DNA from: Mycobacterium sp. 1554424.7
GTDB taxonomy: Bacteria; Actinomycetota; Actinomycetes; Mycobacteriales; Mycobacteriaceae
Assembly: GCF_001665295.1 (NCBI RefSeq)
Contig: NZ_LZSE01000107.1
Span: 54,233 to 118,232, forward strand
DNA: 64,000 nucleotides
Reading direction: 5' to 3'
A program made the translations under genes and the position numbers. The notes under the pieces are model-generated. The model was not told the DNA's origin. It ran no database searches and was given only the letters and a program-made list of their open reading frames with translations. The first letter of the stretch is position 1; each line of letters opens with the position of its first letter. This document shows positions 42,555 to 54,731 of the stretch, piece by piece.

Positions 42555-43821
42555 CGCGGCCACCTCCTCCCAGGCCCGCATCAGCCTGTTCGTCGGGAAG
42601 GGCGGGGTAGGAAAATCCACCCTGGCAGCCGCCACCGCGGTCTGCGACGCAGGCGCGGGCCAGCGGGTGCTGGTGGTGTCCACCGACCAGGCGCACTCGC
42701 TGGGCGACGTGCTGGGCGTCCCGGTCCCGCCAAGCGGCCAGGGGGAACTGGTGCGGGTACTGGCCGACCTGGAAACCGGGGACGCGGAGGCGGGCGGGGG
42801 ATTCCTCGACGCGCTGGCGCTGGACACCCTGGCCTTGCTGGAGGTCCGGTGGCACGAGGCGGTCAGCACCTTGGACCGGCGGTTTCCTGATTCCGAGTTG
42901 AGTACCATTGCGCCCGAAGAACTTTCGGCGTTGCCCGGCGTCCAGGAGGTGCTGGGCCTCTACGCCGTCGGCGAGCTGGCCGCCTCGGGGCGATGGGATC
43001 GCATCGTCGTCGATTGCGCCTCGACCGCGGACGCGTTGCGCATGCTGACCCTGCCCGCCACGTTCGGGCTCTACGTGGAACGCGCGTGGCCGCGCCATCG
43101 CAGGCTGTCCATCGCCGCCGACGACGCCCGCTCGGCTGCGGTGGTCGAGCTGCTGGAGCGCATCAGCGCCAGCGTCGATCGCCTCGGCGCGTTGTTGACC
43201 GACGGCGAGCTCGTCACCGCGCATTTGGTGCTGACCCCCGAGCGCGTGGTGGCGGCCGAGGCGGTGCGGACGCTGGGCTCGCTGGCGCTGATGGGGGTGC
43301 GGGTCGAGGAGCTGATCGTCAACCAGGTCCTGACCGAGGACGAGTCCTACGAGTACCGCAACCTGCCCGAGCACCCGGCGTTCTATTGGTACGCCGAGCG
43401 CATCGCCGAGCAACGCGTCGTGCTCGACGAACTCGACGCCACCATCGGCGACGTGGCGCTGGTGCTGACGCCGCACCTGTCCGGCGAGCCGATCGGCCCC
43501 AAGGCGCTGGGCGCGCTGCTGGACAGCGCCCGGCGGCGCGGCGGGGCGGCGCCGCCGGGTCCGCTGCGGCCCGTCGTGGACCTCGAATCCGGCTCGGGGC
43601 TTGGGTCGATATACCGTATGCGGCTAACGTTGCCCCAACTTGATCCCGGAGGGCTTTCGTTGGGCCGAGTCGACGACGACCTGATCATCAGCGCCGGAGG
43701 GTTGCGGCGCAGGGTCCGGTTGGCATCGGTGCTGCGGCGCTGCACCGTGCTCGACGCGCACCTGCGGGGCGGTGAGCTGACTGTTCGCTTTCGACCGGAT
43801 CCGGAGGTGTGGCCTAAGTGA
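42547..43821 (+). CDS. ArsA/GET3-like P-loop ATPase (Rv2184c-like), apparent CTG start
   Basis: A protein of 424 residues if started at the CTG at 42547 (MSDAATSSQARISLFVGKGG). The deviant Walker A GKGGVGKST lies at residues about 18-26 and IVVDCAST is the Walker B region, as in ArsA and GET3 ATPases. The first ATG, GTG or TTG in this frame is at 42667, which would remove the P-loop, so the true start is upstream. The in-frame stop at 42529-42531 leaves CTG 42547 as the best candidate; it overlaps the preceding stop by 8 bp. The C-terminal half (ELTVRFRPDPEVWPK) resembles the ArsA HSP20-like domain. Substrate unknown. Confidence 0.82.
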   Translation: MSDAATSSQARISLFVGKGGVGKSTLAAATAVCDAGAGQRVLVVSTDQAHSLGDVLGVPVPPSGQGELVRVLADLETGDAEAGGGFLDALALDTLALLEVRWHEAVSTLDRRFPDSELSTIAPEELSALPGVQEVLGLYAVGELAASGRWDRIVVDCASTADALRMLTLPATFGLYVERAWPRHRRLSIAADDARSAAVVELLERISASVDRLGALLTDGELVTAHLVLTPERVVAAEAVRTLGSLALMGVRVEELIVNQVLTEDESYEYRNLPEHPAFYWYAERIAEQRVVLDELDATIGDVALVLTPHLSGEPIGPKALGALLDSARRRGGAAPPGPLRPVVDLESGSGLGSIYRMRLTLPQLDPGGLSLGRVDDDLIISAGGLRRRVRLASVLRRCTVLDAHLRGGELTVRFRPDPEVWPK

Positions 43822-44219
43822 GTGGGGCTCATTCCGATATCGGTCCCGAGCTGCGCAGGCTCGCCCAGGCGATCCTGGACGGGATCGATCCGGCGGTGCG
43901 AACGGCGGCCGCGTTGACCGCGGGCGGCGGTGTCGGGACCGGCAAGTGCCAGCAGGTGTGGTGCCCGGTGTGCGCGCTGGCCGCGCTGGCGACCGGTGAC
44001 CAGCACCCGTTGCTCACCGTGATCGCCGACCACAGCATCGCCCTGCTCGAGGTGATCCGCGGCATCGTCAACGACGTGAACGACATGGGTTCGGCGAAGC
44101 CGCCACCCGATGGGCCGTCCGGCGGCGGCCTCCGGCCCGAGCCCGACGCAGGCGCCCCCGCAGCGGACGGCGGCGTGAAGACCCGTTACCAACCGATTCC
44201 GGTCACCGTCGAGGAGTGA
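43818..44219 (+). CDS. Small protein with KCQQVWCPVCAL motif (Rv2183c-like)
   Basis: A 133-residue protein. Three cysteines in GKCQQVWCPVCALAAL may bind metal; the flanking helices (LRRLAQAILDGIDPAVRTAAA and LLTVIADHSIALLEVIRGIV) are predicted to be helical, and the C-terminal 45 residues are rich in Pro and Gly. The GTG start overlaps the ATPase stop by 4 bp (GTGA), so the two are translationally coupled and probably act together. Family recalled as conserved hypothetical in mycobacteria; function unknown. Confidence 0.83.
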   Translation: MSGAHSDIGPELRRLAQAILDGIDPAVRTAAALTAGGGVGTGKCQQVWCPVCALAALATGDQHPLLTVIADHSIALLEVIRGIVNDVNDMGSAKPPPDGPSGGGLRPEPDAGAPAADGGVKTRYQPIPVTVEE

Positions 44220-44305
44220 CCCGCCCGGGCGGAAGGTGGTCCCTTCGGCCCTGGATCGGTACAGTTGGCGCAGAACACTGCGGGCGGCGGGCGAGAGGGA
44301 GGGCC

Positions 44306-45043
44306 ATGTGGTACTGGCTATTCAAGTACATCCTGCTGGGCCCGCTGCTCTCACTGCTTGGCCGGCCGAAAATTGAAGGGCTGGAACACGTTCCGACGTC
44401 CGGTCCGGCGATCCTGGCGAGCAACCACCTAGCCGTGATGGACAGCTTCTTCCTGCCGCTGGTGGTGCGGCGCCGGATCACCTTCCTCGCCAAGTCCGAA
44501 TACTTCACCGGCACCGGGCTGAAGGGCTGGTTCAGCCGGTGGTTCTTCACCGCCGTCGGCCAGGTGCCGATCGACCGCACCGACGCCGACGCCGCCCAGG
44601 CCGCGCTCAACACCGCCGAGCAGGTGCTGCGGCAGGGCAAGTTGCTGGGCATGTACCCGGAGGGCACCCGCTCGCCCGACGGCCGGTTGTACAAGGGCAA
44701 GACGGGGCTGGCCCGGCTGGCGCTGCACACCGGGGTTCCGGTGATCCCGGTGGCGATGATCGGCACCAATGTGGTCAACCCGCCGGGCACCACGATGCTG
44801 CGCTTCGGCCGCGTCACGGTCCGGTTCGGCAAACCGATGGACTTCTCCCGGTTCGAGGGAATGGCCGGCAACCGCTTCATCGAGCGCGCCATCACCGACG
44901 AGGTGATCTACGAGCTGATGGGCCTCTCCGGGCAGGAGTACGTCGACATCTACGCGGCCAGCATCAAGGAACGCGGCGCCGAAGCGGACGGCGCGGACCC
45001 TAGCCCCGAGGCCGAGCGGATCCCCGAGACGGCCGTCGGCTAA
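44306..45043 (+). CDS. 1-acylglycerol-3-phosphate acyltransferase-like protein (Rv2182c-like)
   Basis: A 245-residue PlsC-type acyltransferase. Catalytic [10 protein letters not shown] (HX4D) is at about residues 40-48, [19 protein letters not shown] is the glycerophosphate/acceptor block, and [12 protein letters not shown] a further conserved block. It should transfer an acyl group from acyl-CoA to a lysophospholipid; the M. tuberculosis orthologue has been proposed to be an essential acyltransferase. The start is the ATG of [12 protein letters not shown], preceded by GAGAGGGAGGG. Its stop overlaps the mannosyltransferase gene tail to tail by 4 bp. Confidence 0.9.
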   Translation: MWYWLFKYILLGPLLSLLGRPKIEGLEHVPTSGPAILASNHLAVMDSFFLPLVVRRRITFLAKSEYFTGTGLKGWFSRWFFTAVGQVPIDRTDADAAQAALNTAEQVLRQGKLLGMYPEGTRSPDGRLYKGKTGLARLALHTGVPVIPVAMIGTNVVNPPGTTMLRFGRVTVRFGKPMDFSRFEGMAGNRFIERAITDEVIYELMGLSGQEYVDIYAASIKERGAEADGADPSPEAERIPETAVG

Positions 45044-46335
45044 CTCGAGGCCGCCACCGGCGTCGGGGTAGCCGCGGCCGGTGTGGACCGGCTCGTTCGG
45101 GCCGTGATCGTCAGCCCGGCCGCGACGATGACGGCCAAGGCCCACCACACGTAGGACGCGCCGACGAGCTGGCGCCACCAGTTCGCGGTGGTCTCGTGGT
45201 GCTTGGGCAGCAGGTCAATCGGCGTCCACCGCATCAGCGCCACCCCGATGGCGCTCAGCACGCCCAGCGCGACGTTGCGCCGGCGCCAGGCCAGCACCCC
45301 CGTCACCAGCACCGTCGGCAAGGCCCAGACCCAGTGGTGTGACCAGGACACCGGGGAGACCACCAACCCGAACAGGGCGACGCAAATCACCGCCAGGATG
45401 GGCTCGCCGGCCCGCAGCACCCGCCGCATCGCCCAGATCGTCGCTGCCAGTACGAGCAGGCACGCGGCGACCCACAGCGGGAACCGCTCGTGCTCATCGA
45501 GCCCCAGCCGGGCCAGCGCGCCCGCGATGTTCTGGTCGGTGTTCAGCGCGGCCTCACCGATCCGGTCGGTGTGGTGGACGGTGCGCGTCCAGTACTCCCA
45601 CGAATCGCTCCACGCCAGCGCGAAGCCCAGCAGTGTCATCGCCGCGAACGACGCCATGGCCGTCAGCGCCGCGCGGTTGTCGCGGCGCAGCAGGAAATAG
45701 AGCAGGAAAACGGCGGGGGTGAGCTTCAGCGCGATGCCCAGGCCCAGCAGCAGCCCCCGCGGCAGCTGCGTGCGGCGCGGCACGCAGTCAGCGATCACCA
45801 GCGTCATCAGCACGACGTTGATCTGGCCGAAGGCGAAGTTCGACACGATCGGTTCCAGCCAGGTCGTCGCGGCGGCCACGATGAGCACCGCCAGCCACAG
45901 CCGGCGCAACCACGCCGGGCCGCCCAGCACGGCCGACGTGTCCCACACGCCGAGACCGGTCAGCACGATGGTCGTCGAAACGATCAGCAGGACCAGCGTC
46001 AACACCGTGATCGCCACGCTCGCGGCCGGCATGTGCAGCCAGGAGAACGGGCAGAACACGATGGCGGCCAGCGGGGGATACGTGAACGGCAGGTTCAGCC
46101 CGATGGGTGTGTGGAACTTCACGTCGCCGCGGTAGAGGGGCTGGTTGTCCAGCCAGGCCTGGCCGCCCATCTGATAGATGTCGATGTCGATGCGGTACGG
46201 GGTATGCCCGAACAGGCCCACGGCCACGTAGTACATCGCCGCGGCGGCGAGCAGCCAAAGCACGCACCACAGCAATACCCGCCCGGGGCCACGTTCGTTC
46301 ACGAAGCCCACGCCGGGCGCCCGCCATCTACTCAT
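45040..46335 (-). CDS. GT87 (GT-C) alpha-(1-2)-mannosyltransferase of LM/LAM (Rv2181-like)
   Basis: A 431-residue polytopic membrane enzyme with about ten helices. The first extracytoplasmic loop has [21 protein letters not shown] with the Asp residues typical of polyprenyl-phosphomannose-using GT-C enzymes, followed by [17 protein letters not shown]. The orthologue Rv2181 adds alpha-(1-2) mannose branches and caps in lipomannan and lipoarabinomannan. It starts at the ATG of [11 protein letters not shown] and diverges from the next membrane protein. Confidence 0.9.
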   Translation of the reverse strand: MSRWRAPGVGFVNERGPGRVLLWCVLWLLAAAAMYYVAVGLFGHTPYRIDIDIYQMGGQAWLDNQPLYRGDVKFHTPIGLNLPFTYPPLAAIVFCPFSWLHMPAASVAITVLTLVLLIVSTTIVLTGLGVWDTSAVLGGPAWLRRLWLAVLIVAAATTWLEPIVSNFAFGQINVVLMTLVIADCVPRRTQLPRGLLLGLGIALKLTPAVFLLYFLLRRDNRAALTAMASFAAMTLLGFALAWSDSWEYWTRTVHHTDRIGEAALNTDQNIAGALARLGLDEHERFPLWVAACLLVLAATIWAMRRVLRAGEPILAVICVALFGLVVSPVSWSHHWVWALPTVLVTGVLAWRRRNVALGVLSAIGVALMRWTPIDLLPKHHETTANWWRQLVGASYVWWALAVIVAAGLTITARTSRSTPAAATPTPVAASS

Positions 46336-46424
46336 GTCGGAAACAGCGTAATGGGTGGCGGGACCGGCGACGTGTCGCAGCGCGGCTCCCGCGTTGCCCG
46401 GAGTTGCGGGCGTACGTTTCTAGG

Positions 46425-47309
46425 GTGCTCCACTGGTTCGTGTTCGGGGTGGCCCATTGGTTCGTGCACGACATCGTCGACCGCGGCCGGCTGCCGCTGC
46501 TGTGCTGCCTGGTTGCGTTCATCCTGACGTTTTTCGTCACGCGGACGTGCGTGCGGGTCATCCGCCACCGCGCCGCAACGGGTCGTCCGACCCGTTGGTG
46601 GCAACCGCGCAACGTCCACATCGGGGAAGTGCACATCCACCACGTGGCGTTCGGGGTGGTCCTGGTGATGCTCTCCGGGTTGACGTTGGTGACCCTGTCC
46701 GTGAGCGGGCAAGAGCCCGAATTCACCTTGGCGGCAACACTTTTCGGCATCGGCGCCGCGTTGGTCCTCGACGAGTACGCGTTGATCCTGCATCTGTCCG
46801 ACGTGTACTGGGAAGAGGACGGCCGCACGTCGGTGGACGCGGTCTTCGCGGCGGTTGCGGTGGCCGGGCTGTTGATGATGGGCCTGCACCCGCTGATGTT
46901 CTTCCTGCCCTTCTGGCACGGCGCCGACGCGGTGGTGCTGCGCGCCGGGGTGGCCGGTGAGCTGGTGTTCACGCTGCCGTTGGCCGTCGTGGTGGTGCTG
47001 AAGGGCAAGGTGTGGACCGGTTTGCTGGGCATGTTCATCGTCGTGCTGCTGGTCATCGGGGCGATCCGGTTGTCACGCCCGCACGCACCGTGGGCCCGGT
47101 GGCGGTACTCCACCCAGCCGGACAAGATGCGACGCGCGCTGCAACGGGAACGCCGGCTCCGCCGCCCGGTCGTACGGGTCAAGCTCTGGGTGCAGTGCGC
47201 GATCGCGGGCACCCCGCGCCTGCCCGACAAGCGCCTGGTCGACGCCACGCTCGACCATGACGTGCACCCCGCACCGCCGCCGACGGGGCCGATCCTGATC
47301 AGCAGATAG
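46425..47309 (+). CDS. Polytopic membrane protein (Rv2180c-like)
   Basis: A 294-residue protein with about six transmembrane helices (for example LLCCLVAFILTFFVTRTCV, IHHVAFGVVLVMLSGLTLV, ELVFTLPLAVVVVL) and two conserved clusters of histidine in WWQPRNVHIGEVHIHH that could bind metal. The C-terminus is basic (RRALQRERRLRRPVVR). The GTG start gives the length of the recalled orthologue. No family function is known; the position next to the LM/LAM mannosyltransferase suggests envelope work but that is inference. Confidence 0.82.
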   Translation: MLHWFVFGVAHWFVHDIVDRGRLPLLCCLVAFILTFFVTRTCVRVIRHRAATGRPTRWWQPRNVHIGEVHIHHVAFGVVLVMLSGLTLVTLSVSGQEPEFTLAATLFGIGAALVLDEYALILHLSDVYWEEDGRTSVDAVFAAVAVAGLLMMGLHPLMFFLPFWHGADAVVLRAGVAGELVFTLPLAVVVVLKGKVWTGLLGMFIVVLLVIGAIRLSRPHAPWARWRYSTQPDKMRRALQRERRLRRPVVRVKLWVQCAIAGTPRLPDKRLVDATLDHDVHPAPPPTGPILISR

Positions 47310-47340
47310 GCCGCGCTCGGGCTTCCCCTAGGCTTTTTGG

Positions 47341-49276
<1,936 letters not shown>

Positions 49277-49295
49277 GTTCCGCCCCGCCACCAGT

Positions 49296-49337
49296 CGCAA
49301 AAGCCCCCTAAAACCATCGGTTTTGGGGGCTTTTGCG
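49296..49337. terminator. Hairpin between convergent aroG and pknL
   Basis: CGCAAAAGCCCCC (49296-49308) pairs with GGGGGCTTTTGCG (49325-49337); the stem continues through AAAACC/GGTTTT to an ATC loop with one bulged T. Flanks CCACCAGT and TCTGCTCGCG resemble those at 39583. Likely a bidirectional terminator; the stem is the strongest of the set. Confidence 0.65.
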
Positions 49338-49348
49338 TCTGCTCGCGC

Positions 49349-50542
49349 CTATAACAGGCCGCTGAGGTTGCTGCCGATCGTGAAGGCCACGGTCGCGACG
49401 AGCCCGGTGAACGCGAGCACGACCGCCACCCACACCAGCACCATCCGTCGGGCGTGCTGGCGGGCCCAGACGAATTCACCCATCGCGATGCCCGCGAATT
49501 CGCCTGCGACCGGCTGGTATTCGTGTTCCTTGGGTTTGGCGTCCGGCCGGGGCGCGTCGCCGCGGGGGAGCTGACGCGTCGGGTTGCGGACCGGCGCCGG
49601 GGTGGCCGGGCGCTGGCTCATCCGGCTGTGGTGCAGCGCCGCCGATCGGTGTTGGGCGGAGTTGCGCGGCGCGGGCACCCGGAAGTCCGGCAGGGCGAGT
49701 TCCTCGGCGATCGCCGCTAGGTCGGCGCCCATCTCGATCGCGTCGGCATACCGGGCCCCGGGGTCGCGGGCGGTCGAGCGCGCCACCAAATCGTCGAATT
49801 GCCGTGGGACGCCGTCGATCGCGGCGCTGGGCGGCGGCACGTCGGCGTCCAGGCGGCGGTAGGCGATCGACAACGCCGAGTCGCCGGTGAACGGCGTGTG
49901 CCCGGTCAGCAGCTCATACGTGAGGATCCCGGCGGAGTAGACGTCGCTGCGCGGGCCGGCGTTGCCGTCGCGCACCTGCTCGGGCGACAGGTAGGCCGCG
50001 GTGCCGAGAATGACGCTGGTGGAGGTGATTCCGGCCGCCGCGACGGCGCGGACCAACCCGAAATCGGCGATCTTGACGTCGCCGTCGTCGGAGATCAGGA
50101 CGTTCTCGGGCTTGACGTCGCGATGCACCAGGCCGGCCCGGTGCGCGGCGGCCAGGCCGCCCAACACCGGACGAAGCACCGCCGCCACGGCGTGCGGCGG
50201 CATCGGGCCGCGCTCGGCCAGCAGCTCGCGCAGCGTTCCGCCCTCGATGAGCTCCATCACCAAGAACGGATGCCGGGCGTCCATGCCCTGGTCGTAGACC
50301 GCGACCAGCCCGGGGTTTTTCAGGCGGGCGACAGTGCGCGCCTCGAGTTGGAAGCGGGTCAGGAATTGGTCGTCGCCGGCATAGCGGGTGTCCATCACCT
50401 TCACCGCGACCGGGCGGTCGAGCCGGACGTCGAGGCCGCGGTACACCGTCGAGGTGCCGCCGCTGGCGATCCTGGACTCGACGCGGTAGCGGCCGTCCAG
50501 CAACGTGCCCTCCAAGGGCTCGCCCGTCATAGCTCCGGTCAC
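49349..50542 (-). CDS. pknL: Serine/threonine protein kinase PknL
   Basis: A 397-residue transmembrane kinase of the PknB family without an extracellular sensor. Residues 15-285 form the kinase: ASGGTSTVYRG loop, VAVKVMD lysine, HRDVKPENV catalytic loop, IADFGLV and a Thr/Ser-rich activation loop TSTSVILGTAAYLSPEQ. One transmembrane helix is near the C-terminus (MVLVWVAVVLAFTGLVATVAF). The GTG start gives a length close to the recalled 399 aa; ATG 50530 is an alternative. It diverges from the gene for its known DNA-binding substrate (68-bp gap). Confidence 0.93.
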   Translation of the reverse strand: MTGAMTGEPLEGTLLDGRYRVESRIASGGTSTVYRGLDVRLDRPVAVKVMDTRYAGDDQFLTRFQLEARTVARLKNPGLVAVYDQGMDARHPFLVMELIEGGTLRELLAERGPMPPHAVAAVLRPVLGGLAAAHRAGLVHRDVKPENVLISDDGDVKIADFGLVRAVAAAGITSTSVILGTAAYLSPEQVRDGNAGPRSDVYSAGILTYELLTGHTPFTGDSALSIAYRRLDADVPPPSAAIDGVPRQFDDLVARSTARDPGARYADAIEMGADLAAIAEELALPDFRVPAPRNSAQHRSAALHHSRMSQRPATPAPVRNPTRQLPRGDAPRPDAKPKEHEYQPVAGEFAGIAMGEFVWARQHARRMVLVWVAVVLAFTGLVATVAFTIGSNLSGLL

Positions 50543-50610
50543 GGGGACATCGTAGGTGCGGGTCGCGAAAACGTAGGTCCAAGGCGCTAAGCGCGGCCTA
50601 CACTGGCGCC

Positions 50611-51015
50611 GTGAGCAGTGTTCCGGCCGGCGACGACGTCCTGGATCCCGACGAGCCGACCTACGATCTGCCGGGGGTGGCCGCGATACTCGGCGTGTCG
50701 GTCAGCAAGGTGCAGCAGCAGCTGCGGGAGGGCCACCTGGTCGCGGTCAAGCGTGGCGGCGGCGTGGTGGTGCCCCAGGTGTTCTTCACCAACTCCGGTG
50801 AGGTGGTCAAGAGCCTGCCGGGGCTGTTGACGATCCTGCACGACGGCGGCTACCACGAGACGGAGATCGTGCGCTGGCTGTTCACCCCCGACCCGTCGCT
50901 GACGATCACGCGCGACGGCACCCGCGACGCGATCAGCAACGCCCGCCCTGTCGACGCCCTGCATTGCCACCAGGCTCGGGAAGTGGTGCGGCGCGCGCAG
51001 GCTATGGCGTACTGA
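50611..51015 (+). CDS. DNA-binding protein, PknL substrate family (Rv2175c-like), short N-terminus
   Basis: A 134-residue protein with a winged helix-turn-helix: YDLPGVAAILGVSVSKVQQQLREGHLVAVKRGGGVVVPQVFF, followed by a helical tail ending RRAQAMAY. GTG start MSSVPAGDDVLDPDEP. The recalled M. tuberculosis protein has about 12 more N-terminal residues carrying the Thr9 phosphorylated by PknL. The upstream sequence here stays open but has no ATG, GTG or TTG, so that segment appears to be missing. It overlaps mptA tail to tail by 14 bp. Confidence 0.9.
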   Translation: MSSVPAGDDVLDPDEPTYDLPGVAAILGVSVSKVQQQLREGHLVAVKRGGGVVVPQVFFTNSGEVVKSLPGLLTILHDGGYHETEIVRWLFTPDPSLTITRDGTRDAISNARPVDALHCHQAREVVRRAQAMAY

Positions 51016-52522
51016 CGGATTCCGGCGCCCGGTACAGCGCGTACCAGGCCGCCAGCGCGCAGGCGGTGGCGAGCGAGAAGTGCAGCCACGAATACATGCC
51101 GTGCGACCCGTCGGGCTTGAAGATCACCATGACCCACGTGGAGAGGCCGCCGATGGCCGCGACCGCCCGTCGGGACTGGGCCAGCGGGGCCGCCACGGCC
51201 AGCGGCCAGGAGTAGTACCAGGGCAGCGCGGCCGGGACGAACAGCACCACGACCAGCATCGACCACGCGATCCCGGTTAGCGCGGCGCGGTCGTCGCGCC
51301 GGAACCGCCACCACAGCAGCGGCAACGACACCGCGATGATCGCGATGCCGATGAACCGGGTGACGCGCAGCGTGGCGTAGAAGTCGACGGCAAAAAAGCC
51401 GCTGCCGAGGGCGTGGATGAGGTTGGCGACGGCCGTCGGCACGGTCAGCCAGTTGATGATCTTCACCGATCCGGCCAGCGCGGTCAGCCAGCCCAGCCCG
51501 ACGCCGGCCGCCGCGGACAGGATCGCGAACACGACGGCGAAGACGCCCAGGGACATGGCGGTGGCCGCCAGGAAGGCCGGGAGCGCCCGGTATCCCCGCC
51601 GTTCGCGCAGGTGCCGCGCCCACACCCACACCAGGAATGGCAACGAGATTCCGGCGGTGGCCTTGACCGCGATGGCCGCCGTGATCAGCACGACGCCCAG
51701 GACGTGACGGCCCTGGAAGGTGAGCGCGATCCCGGCGGCCATCAGGCCCACCATCAGCATCTCGTTGTGCACGCCGCCCATCAGGTGAATGAGCACGAGC
51801 GGGTTGAGGACGCAGATCCACAGCGCCAGTGCGCCATTGGTGCCGAGGTGATGGGCGAGCCGGGGAGTGGCCCAGATCAGCAGAGCCAAGCCGGGCAGCA
51901 TGCACAGGCGCAGCAGCATCGTCCCGGCGATGACGTGGTTGCCGACCACCATCGTGACCAGCTTGGCGATCAGGATGAATGCCGGCCCGTAGGGCGCCGT
52001 CGTGATCGTCCATATCGGACTCACGTTGTCCAGCAAGGGATTTGGATTGGCGACCGGGCCGACCGCGTAGGGGTCGAAGCCATCGCGCAGCAGCGCGCCC
52101 TGCGCCAGGTACGAGTAGGTGTCGCGGCTGAAGACGGGTACCGACAACAGCAACGGCGCCAACCAGAAGGCGGTGGTCGCCCTCATGGTGAACTCGGACG
52201 CGTTACCGGCCAGCGCGCGCCGGCCCAGGGTCACCCACGCGATCAGCATGAGGCCCACGCCCGTCCACAACACGATCGACGACAGCACCAGCCCGTGACC
52301 GAAGCGCAGCCACGACAGGTGCAGCGCCTCCAGCAGGGGGTCGTGCGGCTTGGTGCTGCCCGCTCCCAGCCCGCCCAGGGTGATCAGCACGGAGCCCAGG
52401 AAGCCCAGCTTCGCCGGTCGCGCGTCGGGGGTGGCAGCGAACGCGACAAGCCGTGAAACGTATTGCGCCACCGACCCTTTGGTCGCCGGTGAATCGGCGG
52501 CGGTGCTCGCGGGACCTGTCAT
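51002..52522 (-). CDS. mptA: Alpha-(1-6)-mannopyranosyltransferase A
   Basis: A 506-residue GT-C membrane enzyme with about 12 helices that extends the alpha-(1-6)-mannan core of lipomannan from polyprenyl-phosphomannose. Near the N-terminal third, LLSVPVFSRDTYSYLAQGALL contains the catalytic Asp region, and NVSPIWTITTAPYGPAF is the next conserved loop. It starts at an ATG 4 bp after idsA2, whose product supplies prenyl chains, so the two genes form an operon. Confidence 0.91.
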   Translation of the reverse strand: MTGPASTAADSPATKGSVAQYVSRLVAFAATPDARPAKLGFLGSVLITLGGLGAGSTKPHDPLLEALHLSWLRFGHGLVLSSIVLWTGVGLMLIAWVTLGRRALAGNASEFTMRATTAFWLAPLLLSVPVFSRDTYSYLAQGALLRDGFDPYAVGPVANPNPLLDNVSPIWTITTAPYGPAFILIAKLVTMVVGNHVIAGTMLLRLCMLPGLALLIWATPRLAHHLGTNGALALWICVLNPLVLIHLMGGVHNEMLMVGLMAAGIALTFQGRHVLGVVLITAAIAVKATAGISLPFLVWVWARHLRERRGYRALPAFLAATAMSLGVFAVVFAILSAAAGVGLGWLTALAGSVKIINWLTVPTAVANLIHALGSGFFAVDFYATLRVTRFIGIAIIAVSLPLLWWRFRRDDRAALTGIAWSMLVVVLFVPAALPWYYSWPLAVAAPLAQSRRAVAAIGGLSTWVMVIFKPDGSHGMYSWLHFSLATACALAAWYALYRAPESVSTP

Positions 52523-52526
52523 TGGC

Positions 52527-53663
<1,137 letters not shown>

Positions 53664-53783
53664 CTAGGGCCGACAGTGTATGTCGCTTCCGCGACCCCAG
53701 TTGCTTCGACTGCCTCACTATTGCGCCCCTATGCTGGCGATCTGGAAACAAGTCGTCTGGTGGATCTGATCGATAGGAGCCGC

Positions 53784-54668
53784 GTGACCCTCAACACGAT
53801 CGCGCTCGAGTTGGTGCCCCCCAACGTCGAAGACGGCAAGGAGCGGGCCCTCGAAGACGCGCGAAAAGTGGTGCGGTACTCGGGCGAATTCGGCCTTGAC
53901 GGCCGGATCCGGCACGTGATGATCCCCGGCATGATCGCCGAAGACGACGATCGGCCCGTCGCCATGAAGCAGAAACTCGACGTCCTGGACTTCTGGTCGA
54001 TCATCAAGCCCGAATTGCCGGGATTCCAGGGCCTGTGCACCCAGGTGACCGCGTTCATGGACGAGGTGTCGCTGCGCCAGCGGCTGACCGACCTGTGCGA
54101 CGCCGGCATGGAGGGTGTCGTCTTCGTCGGCGTGCCGCGCACCATGAACGACGGCGAGGGCTCCGGCGTCGCGCCGACCGACGCCCTGTCCATCTATCGC
54201 GACCTGGTGACCAACCGCGGCGTGATCGTGATCCCCACCCGCGACGGCGAGCAGGGCCGGCTCAACTTCAAATGCAACCAGGGCGCGACATACGGCATGA
54301 CGCAGCTGCTGTATTCCGACGCGATCGTGCGCTTTTTGACCGACTTCGCCGCCAACACCGATCACCGGCCCGAAATCCTGCTGTCCTTCGGGTTCGTGCC
54401 GAAGGTGGAAAGCCGCGTCGGACTGATCAACTGGCTGATCCAAGACCCGGGCAACGCCGCGGTGGCCGGCGAGCAGGAGTTCGTCCAACGGTTGGCCGGC
54501 AGCGAACCGGAACAGAAGCGCCGGCTGATGGTCGACCTGTACAAGCGGGTGATCGACGGCGTCGGCCAGCTCGGCTTCCCGCTGAGCATCCACTTCGAGG
54601 CGACCTACGGGGTTTCCGGGCCCGCGTTCCAGACGTTCGCGGAGATGCTGGACTACTGGTCGCCCTAG
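53784..54668 (+). CDS. Methylenetetrahydrofolate reductase-like protein (Rv2172c-like)
   Basis: A 294-residue protein. It starts at the GTG of MTLNTIALELVPPNVEDGKE. A TIM-barrel-like layout with HVMIPGMI, PELPGFQGLCTQVTAF, GVVFVGVPRTMNDGEGSGVAPTD and LSFGFVPKVES suggests the MTHFR fold, and orthologues in mycobacteria have been reported to act as non-canonical methylenetetrahydrofolate reductases supplying methyl groups for methionine. The usual FAD-binding pattern of MetF is not obvious, consistent with a flavin-independent enzyme. The reading frame is also open upstream of the chosen start. Confidence 0.82.
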   Translation: MTLNTIALELVPPNVEDGKERALEDARKVVRYSGEFGLDGRIRHVMIPGMIAEDDDRPVAMKQKLDVLDFWSIIKPELPGFQGLCTQVTAFMDEVSLRQRLTDLCDAGMEGVVFVGVPRTMNDGEGSGVAPTDALSIYRDLVTNRGVIVIPTRDGEQGRLNFKCNQGATYGMTQLLYSDAIVRFLTDFAANTDHRPEILLSFGFVPKVESRVGLINWLIQDPGNAAVAGEQEFVQRLAGSEPEQKRRLMVDLYKRVIDGVGQLGFPLSIHFEATYGVSGPAFQTFAEMLDYWSP

Positions 54669-54677
54669 GTTGCCTAC

Positions 54678-54723
54678 GGGCGACCCGCGGCGCCCGGCGA
54701 AATACGCCGCGCTTGCGATCGCC
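54678..54723. repeat. Dispersed intergenic repeat at convergent junction, copy 2
   Basis: The segment from GGGCGACCCGCGG to CGCTTGCGATCGCC repeats 851-891 with a small central difference. It lies between a plus-strand stop and the converging lppM, the same kind of position as copy 1. CGCGGCG and CGCCGCG can pair, and GGCGA with TCGCC. It is followed by a CTAGCTAGCTAG run that includes the lppM stop. Confidence 0.55.
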
Positions 54724-54731
54724 CTAGCTAG

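Noticed and set aside
42551-42610. GTG at 42551 as start of the ArsA-like ATPase
   Set aside because: It has the usual GTGA overlap with the previous stop, but it is out of frame with the P-loop and meets a stop within 20 codons.
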